DNA of 64,000 nucleotides from Mytilus edulis (Eukaryota > Mollusca > Bivalvia > Mytilida > Mytilidae), in NCBI RefSeq assembly GCF_963676685.1, contig NC_092345.1:27117585-27181584 (forward strand), written 5' to 3'. Under the pieces are notes generated by a model. That model was not told the DNA's origin, did not search any database, and saw only the letters and a program-made list of their open reading frames with translations. Made by a program: the position numbers and the translations under genes. The number at the start of each line of letters is the position of its first letter. Within the stretch, counting starts at the first letter, position 1. This document shows positions 33,045 through 43,520 of this stretch, piece by piece.

Positions 33045-33800
33045 GAACACACCCGTGATATCACGGGTCCGTGACTGAATTAAAGTATATAACTATGCGC
33101 AAGCCTTATTTTAGTATTAGTATTGTCATCTGATAAAGTCATGCCGATTATAAGATACACAGTTTTTCTCTGCTTTCAAGTCTTTCTGTTTGAACCCGTC
33201 GAACTGAAACAATAATATTAATTATTTGGAAAACAAAAGGTCCTGGAATGGAGTATTTTTTAATCAACAGCATTGTCCTATATAAGTTATAAATAAAGTT
33301 GAATTCTTTGTTTCGCTGTTTTACGTCATGCCCACTAACAAATTGAAAACTGTACCTATACGCCTTATTTTTAGTCCAGATTTTTAGTATTCGTATTGCT
33401 ATCTTAGAAAATCTTACTGATTAAAATACTACAATAGGTAACAATTTGACAATTTGGTAGTGTCAACCCTGTGGTTATGACCCGTGTATATAGCATATTA
33501 ATCCTGAATACAACGTTTGGTTGTGCGCCTGTCAGATGCGGAACGAACAGATAAGGTAATAGATAACATGTGAATATACTATTGGTATCGGTAGCGGACT
33601 CGACCCGGAACTTCTTAATTATTGGCAATATTAATTACGTGGAAAACAAAAGGGCCTGGAGTGGTGTAATTTTTAATCTACACCTTTGTACTATATTAGT
33701 TATATATAAAGTTGAATTCTGTGATTCGTCGTTTTTACGTGATGACGGCTGACAAATTGGACCTCGTAATTTTAGTATTATAGATACTAGTATTAATAAG
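33045..33800. repeat. Degenerate direct repeat pair
   Basis: The block at about 33216-33385 ('aattatttggaaaacaaaag', 'aagttgaattctttg', 'ttttacgtcatg', 'acaaattg') recurs at about 33625-33770 ('aattacgtggaaaacaaaag', 'aagttgaattctgtg', 'ttttacgtgatg', 'acaaattgg'). A 'cccgtgatatcacggg' palindrome lies at 33051-33066. The ORFs here are not called. Confidence 0.6.
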
Positions 33801-34354
33801 TCGGATGGACTTGTCCTGCAAAACACATGGACCAGTGTATGTTTATGTTGTGTATAATTGTTAAGTACAAAAGTTTCATTTACAGTGGTAATACAAAGTG
33901 TCTTAATACATTATCATCAAACACATTTTGTTGCAAGATTTGATTTGTGTGAGCAAATTTGAAGCAACAAGAAGAGCAAAAATTGCCATACCTTTTCATG
34001 TATGTAGCTCAAATTATCGATAGGGTTTCTTCATCTGTATGTGTCTGTTTTTATTCTAATTATTTATGATACTTTCCGTTCGTTCTATATTTAGTTAAAG
34101 TTTTAAGTAAATGAAGGTAGTATAGCATGAAATTGAAGGCATATGGATTTTAAACAGTGAACTATATATGTTCTTTATGAAATTAAAGTTTAACATTAAT
34201 GACAAATAAATGTTTGAAAGTGAAAACCAATTGTAGAGTATAAATTTATGACCATACTAAAAATTTTTACCTAAAAATCTTGCTAAATATATTACAATGT
34301 TGTTACCGCTTTTACATGTTTTTTCTTATTGTATTATGATACAAATCAACTTAC

Positions 34355-34531
34355 TACGAAACGTAAACCGTTGTCTGATTGCTGTACAACTATTGTTCGT
34401 TCAGCTGACTTGGATAGATATTTTACTTTCGGAACAAATTGTGACGTCGTTTTCTCACAAACATCTATTTGTACAGCATCATTTCCTTCTTTAACAAATA
34501 CACCACATGTTACCATTTCCATGCCGTTCAT
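34355..34531 (-). CDS. VWDE-like gene, vWD exon (TCGVFVKEGND)
   Basis: A 177-nt, 59-codon exon, phase 0 on both sides. The acceptor is 'gaagttaaacgtcag' and the donor is GTA|GTAAGT. It encodes MNGMEMVTCGVFVKEGNDAV, then IDVCEKTT and a strand-rich stretch ending LRFV. The T-C-G-V-x-V-(K/R)-x-G-N-D box followed by a V-C is the central part of the vWD-like domain in VWDE-type proteins. It joins 31988-32187 in phase. The upstream partner exon between here and 39229 was not found; the interval is filled with repeats. Confidence 0.72.
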
Positions 34532-34679
34532 CTGACGTTTAACTTCAACCTATTAGTTAGATTTGATTTATTACGAAAATAAATAGATTCGCAGAGATAA
34601 TACAAATACTGCTTTAAACAGAATAAGTTAACAAAAACAGCATTAGTATGACCGTTATTGAAGGAATATAAAATAAACT

Positions 34680-34908
34680 TGTCATAGATACCAGGATTAC
34701 ATTTTGTATTTACGCCAGACGTGCGTTTGGTCTACAAAAAACTCTTCAGTGACGCCCGAATCCAAAAAAGTTAAAAAGAGCCAAATAAAGTACGAAGTTT
34801 GAGAGCAATGAGGACCAAAATTCCTAAAAGTTTTGCCAAATAAAGTACGAAGTTTAAGAGCAATGAGGACCAAAATTCCTAAAAGTTTTGCCAAATATAG
34901 CTAAGGTA
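34680..34908 (-). repeat. Family E copy with an internal 62-bp tandem duplication
   Basis: 'ataccaggattaca', 'cgccagacgtgcgtttggtc' and 'cagtgacgcccgaatcc', followed by two tandem copies of the block starting 'gccaaataaagtacgaagtt' and ending 'attcctaaaagtttt' (period 62). Confidence 0.8.
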
Positions 34909-35308
34909 ATATATTCCTGAGGTAGAAAAGCCTGAGTATTTCAAAACTTTAAAGTTTTTTTTAATTTTTAGATATGACCATATCAATGATAATTCATGTC
35001 AACACATAAGTGAAAAGAGTAAACGTGATTTCGAGCTGTATTTCACAATGTACCCATATGAACCAAAAAAAAATCAAATCAACTGACATAAAAACAAGTC
35101 TAATTATAGAGTTGTGTATGATGGGAGGATGGACTTACAGTCATATGTTACATTTTAGTTTTGGCTAATAGTTATCAGGGGTTGTGACGACTTTCAAAAA
35201 AGAGCGATGATTTACAAAAAAGAGCCGAAATGAACCGAAAAATATCTAAAAGAGCCGGAAAGGACCGAAAATAACCGATAAGAACATACATATATTTAGT
35301 ATATAACA
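34909..35308. other. No gene recognised
   Basis: AT-rich, with 'aaaagagccgaaatgaacc' style purine-rich repeats around 35200-35275. This is intronic space of the minus-strand gene. Confidence 0.4.
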
Positions 35309-35333
35309 ATATATATATATATATATATATATA
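35309..35333. repeat. (AT)n microsatellite
   Basis: About twelve AT dinucleotides in a row. Confidence 0.9.
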
Positions 35334-35419
35334 CACGATTTTTTTATGTTAACAATACCTCGAAATTAATGAATGCATAATTCAAATTTAGATTGTATAT
35401 TTATGTGACCTACCGTATT

Positions 35420-35605
35420 AGACTATTTAGATAGATTTTCATGTTGTATGTGCCTTGAATGTGGGTGGCCATCCATCTAATTAGTGTTCAAATTAAAGTT
35501 GGGGTTAATGTTTAAGTTAAACTTTGAGTTTGTTTTCGAATTCAAGTCATGCTTCGAATTAAAGTTCTAGTTAGCATTGAGTTTCGAGTTGGACTTCGAG
35601 TTTAA
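35420..35605. repeat. Left arm of a long inverted repeat
   Basis: The reverse complement of this arm is found at 37610-37797: 'ggtggccatccatctaatta', 'gtgttcaaattaaagttggg' and 'catgcttcgaattaaagttc' are mirrored there. Beyond the arm, the sequence to about 35730 keeps a TTNGAGTT-type periodic pattern. Confidence 0.8.
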
Positions 35606-35779
35606 TTTACATGTAATGGCAGAGTTCTAGTTACAACTTTGAATTTGAGTCACTTCTTGAGGAAGAGTTTGAGTAAGATTCGAATTTAAGTCTCATTTTG
35701 GATTAATTAAGATTTCGAGTTGAAATTGGAGCTATTTTATATGTCTTTTTGATTCTTAATTAAATTTTCTATCGCGTAA

Positions 35780-36260
35780 CAAGGGCTTTTGCTCGGGCTT
35801 CCGAAAGGAGGCTCCGGGATATGCGTACTAAATAAAAAAAATGTTGCAGTATACAAAACGCAACATAGAAGTGGAAATAAAGTTAGATGTGGTGTGATTG
35901 CCAATGAGACAACTATCCACCAGAGTTTAGAAGCTGTGGATGTAGAAATCATATATAGGCAACCGTACAGCCTTCAACACTCCGTATAGTCAGCTACAAA
36001 AGACCACCATGCACTATGTGAAAAATAAAACGAAAAAACTAACGGTCTTTTTTACCAAAAAAAAACAAATATGACACATATGTATACAACGACAACTAAC
36101 TTCATGCTCCTGATTTGGGGCAGGTACATAAAGAAAGTGCACGTGGCGGAGTTTAACATGTATGTGAGCGAACATCGGACTGTAACAGTAGTGTAACAGG
36201 ACAACACGAGAAAAAAATGTAAACTAGACAAAGTGATGCCCCGCACTCCACTCATTTAAC
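35780..36260. repeat. Family F (reversed) and retroelement tail scraps between the inverted arms
   Basis: 'gatgtggtgtgattgccaat', 'gagacaactatccaccag' and 'ccgtacagccttcaacac' at 35888-35985 are the reverse of family F. 'ctcctgatttggggcaggta' and 'ggcggagtttaacatgt' at 36108-36160 resemble the retroelement tail at 61510-61560. ORFs on both strands here (35737-35989, 36052-36255) are repeat-derived. Confidence 0.6.
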
Positions 36261-37609
36261 CGCGTATACCCCCAAAATGACAAAGTTCAACTTTCTTCCA
36301 AAAGAGCACATATTAATAAAAATTTAACCCTGACCACAGGCAGCACACCTTCAATATATGTACAAACAGATAGTAAAGAGAAAACTTCCTAGGATTCAAA
36401 CTGTTGGAGGAGTTATGCGGAATAACTATATACCCATAATGGGACGGAAAGACGGACGGACGGACGGACAGGGGTTAAACACTATGCCCCCAACTTTCAG
36501 TTGCGGTAAAGTTGCAGTGACTTAAAAAACAGTTAAATTGGCTTACTCAATAGATCGGTATGACTGGGTTAATTAAATCCATCGGTGTGATCTCGGGTTC
36601 CCCAGAAAGGTAAGGAGATTCGGCTCAACGTGTGGCACCCGTCGTGTTATTCGCAAAATTACAAACCGAGTGATTTGGTTTTATTTCGAAGTTCACATTC
36701 GAGTGAAAGATAGAATTTTATGGTTACGACACCTGGAACATGTTCGTCGTCACATGTGAAACAGATATTCTAAAAAGTGTATTTTTCAATTAGTGCGAGA
36801 TAGATTAGAGAATTCAATTGATTAAAAGTAAAAGATTGATATTCGTATATGTTTAAATGATCATTAACGCTAAAAAAAAAATCGGAGACTTCTTATTTTA
36901 TAGTATTGATGCTTTTTCGCTTAGTCAGAGCCCCCTCCCCCAATTTTCCTGTGATTTAAGTGTGAGTTGATTTGAAGTGTCTCATTAGTAAACAAAATAA
37001 TATTAGTCTTTTGATTTGTGTCGAGTCTGCGACATCAATGTAGAGGCAGTGAGACACAATAAAGTCGTCGAAAGTGGCGTCATTTCGGAACCCTTTATAG
37101 CTTACTATGGAGTATGGGTTTTGCTCATTGTTGAAAATCAGTTTTGTTTTAGTTAAATAAAACCGAATTAAACTGTTTTGACATAATAAATTTATTACCT
37201 TCATGAAGTGTTTTAAAACTTGTATAGGAGTTTTTCCTCAATATCAAGAAAAAGCATCTACAGAAAAAAATCTAATTTTTTTGACCGATGAATGTACAGC
37301 CGATCAACATTACGCTTTTACACTGAAAGCAGCAATATCAGGCGAGACACAGCGTTCCGTGGACTATTCAAAAAATATATTATAATACTGCTTCTATTTG
37401 AGAACTTCCGATCAAATAACAGGACCAAGTGGTTTGGGGATATCCTAATTATGTCCGAAATACTATAAAAGTTTTAGGATTTTATTTTATTTTTATTATT
37501 GTCTGCCGTTCCCCTTTTTCCTACCAAATAGCTCTGAACAACCACTGTAACTTTAATTTGAACTTTTACTTTGGCGATACCCATCCAAAGCATATTAAAC
37601 AAAAGTGTG
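36261..37609. other. No gene recognised
   Basis: A short (GGAC)n-like run lies at 36448-36470. The fragment 'agcttactatggagtatggg' with 'ttttgctcattgttga' at 37098-37132 is a family F scrap. ORFs at 36956-37204 (minus) and 37203-37385 (plus) have no domain or splice support. Confidence 0.4.
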
Positions 37610-37797
37610 CGACTCAAACTCGACGCCCAACTCGAAACTCAATGCTAACTAGAACTTTAATTCTAAGCATGACTTGAATTCGAAAACTAACTCAAAGTTT
37701 AACTCAAACATTAACCCCAATTTTAATTTGAACACTAATTAGATGGATGGCCACACGCATTCAAGGCACGTACAACATGGAAATCTATCTAAAAATA
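37610..37797. repeat. Right arm of the long inverted repeat
   Basis: Mirrors 35420-35605; see that entry. The arms are about 80 percent similar by eye and separated by about 2.0 kb. Confidence 0.8.
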
Positions 37798-37829
37798 GAA
37801 CAGGTTTTTCCGAATTGGTCAGGTGGTTT

Positions 37830-38325
37830 TACCTCATCAAGTATTGGGATAACCACATCAAAGAATATGACCTCATCAAAGAATGACAAGAACACATCAA
37901 ATAATGAAACAAACACATCAAGTAGTGTAAATTCGTCAAATTTTGAAACATCATTAAGTAATGTTAAAACCATATAAAGAATAGACAAATCATCATTACG
38001 AAATAACAAAACCACATCATGTAATGAAACAACTATATTACGTTAAGTCACATACACATCAAGTAATGTGCAAGCCACATTGACTAATGACACAACCATA
38101 TTAAATAATGGTGAAACCACATCGAGTAATGACAAAACCATATTGAGTAATGACATAACTATATCAAGTCAATACGAAACCATATCGCGTAATTTCGAAA
38201 TATCATTAAGTATTGACTATTCCATATTGAGTTACATTACAACATCATTACGTAATGTCAAAACCATATTAAGTAAAGACAAAATATCATTAAGTAATAA
38301 TAAAACAACATAAAGTAATATCAGA
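37830..38325. repeat. Degenerate tandem repeat, unit of about 20 bp
   Basis: Built from variants of 'aaaaccacatcaagtaatga', heavily diverged, with unit lengths drifting between about 18 and 24 bp. It gives Asn/Ser/Thr-rich ORFs on the plus strand (37747-37977, 38068-38313), which I regard as by-products. Confidence 0.75.
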
Positions 38326-38691
38326 GTTCCACATATATATATATAAGACAGCTGTGGCGTTCCATATGGTACCTTTGATAACTATTAATATACTCAAAAC
38401 AGTGACTTTTTTTAAATACATACATTCAATTTTCATAAACGGTAAATGTGAAATATATCTTATAGTAAGAAAAAAATAAGCTTATGCTCATTGTGTCCCC
38501 CTCATTGTACGTTTTCCTTTGAGATTGTGTTTTGTTTTGTTGTCCTTTCTTGGTTCTTCAATGGAGCTTTTAAACCTGATACAAGAGCCATTTCGACACA
38601 TATATATGTCAAGTATGTTACCAAAGACTGCGTTACACACATTTAATAGATTGATGAAAAAACTACAGTAACTACATATAAACGCAATGCA

Positions 38692-38927
38692 ATAATACAA
38701 TTACATGTCAATTGTCCTACATGAAATCACATTAACTTTTACAATGTTTAAAGTTTAATTTATAAATATTTTAAAAGAACCTGACAATGTGTAAATAAAC
38801 TATTTAGCATCCAATAATAAAATTACATGTCAATTGTCCTACATGAAATCACATTCATTTTTACAATGTTTTAAGTTTAATTTTTAAATATTTTAAAAGA
38901 ACCTGAAAATGTGTAAATAAACTATTG
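38692..38927. repeat. Tandem direct repeat, two 122-bp copies
   Basis: The block 'attacatgtcaattgtccta' through 'gtgtaaataaactatt' occurs twice with a period of 122 bp and only a few differences. Confidence 0.9.
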
Positions 38928-39228
38928 TATTTGTAAATTAAGAATATAATCTCAACGACATTCCCGAGAAGATACGTGTTGTTTATCAAAGTTACACGTA
39001 ACAATGTCAATTAATTATTATAACATATTCATAAGCACAATGTCCTGTTGGATAAGACGCAATTATTTTAATTATTAAAGTGTCCAATATCGAAAAATAG
39101 TTCTACTTATATCAATTAATAGTCCATGAGAAGTGTGTTTTTTTATATGATTTGGTAACAGGCAAAAGACTCGCACATTTTTCAGAAAGTAAAATGATGT
39201 GTATTAATGTAAACAAATATAAACGTAC

Positions 39229-39301
39229 CTCCATAGTAGGCACGTCATTTGTTCGATAAAGAATCAAATATAAGTACTCTCCCAGTGGGATACCTAAAAT
39301 C
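39229..39301 (-). CDS. VWDE-like gene, vWD exon (LGEYLYLILYRT)
   Basis: A 73-nt exon between acceptor 'acttaattacag' and donor GAG|GTACGT. Entry is phase 2 and exit phase 0. It encodes ILGIPLGEYLYLILYRTNDV and PTME. G-E-(Y/F)-x-L-Y-(R/K) is the early vWD strand that follows the D-P-H-x-x-T-F-D-G motif in VWDE-type proteins. Its phase-2 entry matches the candidate exon at 40656-40710. The partner downstream was not found. Confidence 0.6.
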
Positions 39302-39740
39302 CTGTAATTAAGTAGGTGTTTCAACGACATGCTAATTGTACAATTTTGCATTGTAGAAGGATATAGGATATAATTACTTATACAAAAGGCACAAAAATAA
39401 CTTTTGTTATCATATCAATGGCGATATTTTCATAACGTTTTAGTTAAGTACAGTATTTTCCATGAGAAAAAAAGACATGTATGCTGTGGCAAACTTTAAT
39501 TTGCAATTCACACATTTAATCTTTAAAATAATAGTCTTTATATTTTTTTGTATTGTCATATAAGAACAATTCAGTTATTCTCAACGTTTCTATATCTGTA
39601 TGTTTGGATCCGGATAGGCGTAAAGTACCATTTCAACAACTGGTAACACCTGCAGTTAACAACGATACCGACAGAAGAGCGTAAAATGTAAGGGTTGGTC
39701 TCAAAAAAGTATTTATCGTATATGAATACTGACTTTGTTT

Positions 39741-40127
39741 CAATAGACAACTTTCGAGTTCGATGCATTTCCATCAAAAACTTTGGTTTTAGTGAACGTT
39801 ACTCGTGCGTTTAGGTGCGTCGTGACTTCCGTTTCAATGTTGAGCGAGTGGTTGAAAAACTATAAAGCTATATTGCACGAATAATTCGGCAAGTTAAGTT
39901 CTCATGATTGACAATCTGCACCGCTGTCAATAGGGAATTGTGATTAAGTACCTAAAAACAAACTTTATTTCTAGCTAATCCTGCACAACGACGATCACTC
40001 GGACGCTTGATGTACGTGTATAGTGCAGGGATACAAGCGAGCCCGTCTATCTTGTAAATAACGCGACAAAAGCGCGTATAATTGACGAGTTTTTCAGGTG
40101 ACGGATGAACTCGAAAGTGGTCTATTG
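39741..40127 (-). mobile_element. MITE family G, copy 3 (reverse orientation)
   Basis: Starts CAATAGACAACTTTCGAGTTC and ends 'aactcgaaagtggtctattg', the mirror of copies 1 and 2. It contains the segment 'ctagctaatcctgcacaacg', the counterpart of the extra block in copy 2. It lies in an intron of the minus-strand gene. Confidence 0.85.
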
Positions 40128-40655
40128 TATGGTAAATTTTTTTTTATAACATTTTTCTTGTATGGGTGAGCATTTTAAATCATTTTTTTTTAAATTAACT
40201 TTGATACCTAAATATAGATAAAAATAGTTCTGAAATTTGGTTTCTAATTTAGAGTATCGTGCTCCGAGAATTTCATATTGAATGTTAATGGTTTAACCAT
40301 TCCCAAAAAGAATGCGTGAAAAACTACCTCGTAAATGTGTGTATAATCATTGTTAACATGAACAACAACTATAAAGTAATGGTGCATTGTACTATACACT
40401 ATTTTTCTTTTCATTAACACTATGTAAGATGTATTTAATTCAGAAAAAATGCCCCTTTAATTGGATTGGAATAAGTCATTCGGTGATATCGTGGGAATAA
40501 AATACATGATTCCTTTACGTTCCTTCGTACCTTATGTTAAAATGAAAGGAAGCTCTATTATTAGATAAAAATAGTTATTGGAAAGGTCGAATGGAATATC
40601 ATATTAAAATGCTACTCACGAATTATCAAACACTCGAACACTGTTCCCCTCTAAC

Positions 40656-40710
40656 TTACAGGAACTAAAAGCATCATGTGCAGTGATGTAAGGCTTTAAA
40701 AGAATATAAG
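40656..40710 (-). CDS. Candidate short vWD-start exon (PYITAHD)
   Basis: A weak candidate. On the minus strand, acceptor 'gtattatag' (or 'tcttttaaag', giving 40656-40693) is followed by an open stretch containing PYITAHDAFSSC and a GTTAGA donor. Exit phase 2 matches the exon at 39301, and either acceptor matches one of the two possible donors of the 42.2-kb exon. PYITAHDA could be a degenerate D-P-H-I-T-T-F-D-G, the first motif of vWD domains. Against it: the donor is weak, the exon is short and the conserved Asp-Pro-His is not intact. Confidence 0.25.
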
Positions 40711-41924
40711 CTATAATACATTTCTTTTAATGAATTAACGTTGATGTATCCGTGGGGATGAAATGTTCCATTTTAGGTAAATGTATTAAACATGTTAAAT
40801 TTAAGTTAATTTTATATTGAACGGAAATGGTTAGATCCAGAGATGGTGAACATGAAGCACGTTATTGGACCTCCAAGATATAAAAAGTTTTCGATGATAC
40901 AATGGTTTTGCTGTTGAAAATGTAAAAGGTCTTTTAGAATTATGCACAAGCATATTAGTCCTTCCTAGTTGTTATACTTGAACAGAACAATTATACATAA
41001 GCCACCGTGCAAGTAAACAGTTACACAAAACCACGTTATTAAACAGCTTTTATTAAGAGAGCTGCGTGTTGTATTTCCTAATACAAATCATGTTACATCA
41101 TATTTGACAATGCGATGTGTCTCAATATACCTATTCTTATATCTGCTTATGTTATCTTTGTTATTTACTGTGTGTTATTGTGTACTGGGGAATGTATAGT
41201 ATTAATATATGTTCTAGATACTTTTGCTAATTTTCGCAAAAGCGTTCCTTGAAACGTTACCAATTCTATATCTGTTTCGTTTCGACTTTATTACAACGGG
41301 AACTGTGAACCTGTTTATCGCACCGAAACGAAAACAGCTGTTGGAGTACTGAACAGTGTTTTTTATTGATATGTCATTGAGAATATAATCCTTGTTCTAA
41401 TGCAAAACCACTTGTACGGTTCATTTTATTTGGATAACGTCGCCAATTTTCATGTCATGATGCTATGAAAATGTAAGCGCAAGCGCATGCGACGTATGAC
41501 AGATTTCGAATTCATCATTTGTAGTTGTTTTCTGTCAGTTTCATTAGAATGGAAATACCAATATTGTATGTTAAGCTTCGACAGCATCAAATAGTGAATT
41601 GATGGTTGCAAATACCCGTTTACTGTCTCCTCAAATACATCGCCAGTAAACTTAATTTGCGACAATCAAATCACCGATTGTTGCCGTCGGAGCTAATAAA
41701 TACAAAACAGTTATCTCCTTAAGAACAATAAGTAAATGATGGCAACATATGACGGAGTTGTTAGCATCGAAAATCTAATAGTAATGTGGTGGGGAGTAAT
41801 ACATATTTGAATAAATATTTGAACATGTTGAATAATATTTTGTTTAATAGAGGTCACCGACTACATGTCTAAGGTTTTAATTATTTTGATTGTTGAATGC
41901 CGTATGCTTGTTTATATTTAAAAT

Positions 41925-42050
41925 TGAGAATGGAAATGGGGAATGTGCCAAAGAGACAACAACCCGACCATAGAAAAAAACAACAGCAGAAGGTCACCAA
42001 CAGGTCTCTAATGTAGCGAGAAATTCCCGCACCCGGAAGCGTCCTTCAGC
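41925..42050 (+). repeat. Family C copy
   Basis: 'attgagaatggaaatgggga', 'gtgccaaagagacaacaacc', 'gcagaaggtcaccaacaggtc' and 'acccggaagcgtccttcagc'. Confidence 0.8.
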
Positions 42051-42185
42051 TTCATTTGAACTTTGTCGGATATTTGACTAATAAGCAATCATAAATCATC
42101 TCTTTATTTTTATAAAGGTATAAATTTGCCCATATCTGTAAACTATTTCCGTGTATCAATTACTACATGCTATACATATACTTAC

Positions 42186-42376
42186 ACCAATGTGGACGAT
42201 CGGTAGACTGTAATCGTAAAACATTGGGTAATTCAGATTCTTTAGTCGTCTAAATATTAATGTGTCAGAAAGCTTGTAAAAAGAGTGTGGTAGTATATGA
42301 ACAGGAATTTTAGTTGTGTACTTTCCTGTTGAGGAATCTAATTCAAAACTGTAAGCGCACTTTGTAACATTACGAC
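42186..42376 (-). CDS. VWDE-like gene, exon KCAYSFEL...FYDYSLPIVHIG
   Basis: A 191-nt exon after acceptor 'attatcattctag', entry phase 1 (joins ACA|G from 46835, giving a Gly codon). It encodes GRNVTKCAYSFELDSSTG, then KIPVHILPHSFYKLSDTLIF and NLNYPMFYDYSLPIVHIG. The donor is best read as GGT|GTAAGT (phase 0); G|GTGTAAG two bases earlier (exon end 42188, phase 1) is possible. The Cys followed by strand-rich sequence is the typical region preceding the vWD segment in VWDE-type proteins. Confidence 0.72.
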
Positions 42377-42664
42377 CTAGAATGATAATAAACGATAATT
42401 TGTTTTTATAGTTCCTGTAGTCATTCAATGATCAAATGCGGATCTCTTAATGCCTACATCAAATAAGTCTTACCATATGTGGAGGTCTGTGGGTACACTT
42501 TACCAAAGAAACTCATTAAAACATATTAATCGTGAAAACAACATGGCAAATAGCAACTAGTGACAACCATTAGATAATAAGCACCTGGAATGATACACGG
42601 CACGCATAACTTAATTAGAGCAGTGCTAAATGCGTTTGTGATTGCACGACCCTACTCCTGAGAC

Positions 42665-42780
42665 TCATAGATTAATTGATTGGTTGTTGGTTTCTTATGT
42701 CCAATGGCAAATAGTTCATGCATGTTTACACAAATGGTTTAGGACAAGAACAAATTAAAATAAATACATTATTTGGGTTC
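42665..42780 (+). repeat. Interspersed repeat shared with 32.7 kb
   Basis: See 32655-32765. 'gattaattgattggttgttgg', 'ccaatggcaaatagttcatg' and 'catgttt' occur in the same order. Confidence 0.6.
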
Positions 42781-43234
42781 TTTAATATGCTAAATTGAAC
42801 AATGTATTTAAAAATTTAAGATGTTGCAATGACCCCATTTTAAATTGTTTCACGTTGATTTCAAAAATGGTTAAAAAAAAAAATATTCTCTACAAAAATT
42901 TAATACTTGAGGTTCTTTCATAAATAAAATGCCAATGTTAAATATTTAGATTTTTAATTTTGGTCTGGTTTGAATTTATCCACATTTTAAGGTCCAAAGG
43001 ATCGAAATTTTAACAAAAATTGAACTCTATTATATTTATGTTTTTTTTTGATATACAGAAATAATCAAATATCCTTAATATGCATTTGTAAATATGTACT
43101 TTAACTTAGATTTATGATTTCAGTCCTAGTTTTCAGGTTGGTTAAAACAGGTCAGGGTCCACAATTTAACCATGTTAACTGTGTTTGATTTTAACAATAA
43201 ATTTATATATATGCTGAATCCAACCTGTATTTAG

Positions 43235-43520
43235 TTTTATGCCTCACCTACAATAGTAGAGGGGCATTATATTTTCTGGTCTGTGCGTCCGTTCGTCCTT
43301 CCGTCCGTTCGTCCCGCTTCAGGTTAAAGTGTTTGATCAAGGTAGTTTTTGATGAGTTGAAGTTCAATAAACTTGAAACTCAGTACACATGTGCCTTATG
43401 ATATGATCTTTCTAATTTGAATGACAAATTAGAGTTTTTACCCCAATTTCACGGTCAACTAAACACAGAAAATGATAGTGCGAGTGGGGCATCCGTGTAC
43501 TATGGACACATTCTTGTAAG
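43235..43520 (+). repeat. Family H copy
   Basis: 'gtgcgtccgttcgtccttcc', 'gatcaaggtagtttttgatg', 'gagtggggcatccgtgtact' and 'atggacacattcttgt'. Parallels 6660-6915. Confidence 0.7.

Noticed and set aside
37203-37385. An ORF on plus, and a minus-strand CKSVMLIGC stretch, as possible missing exon
   Set aside because: No consistent splice phase and no recognised motif.
38488-38700. A vWD-type exon with DIYMCRNGSC on the minus strand
   Set aside because: The Cys spacing is suggestive, but the entry phase (1) and any exit phase do not match the phase-0 neighbours at 39229 and 34531, and the donor is poor.
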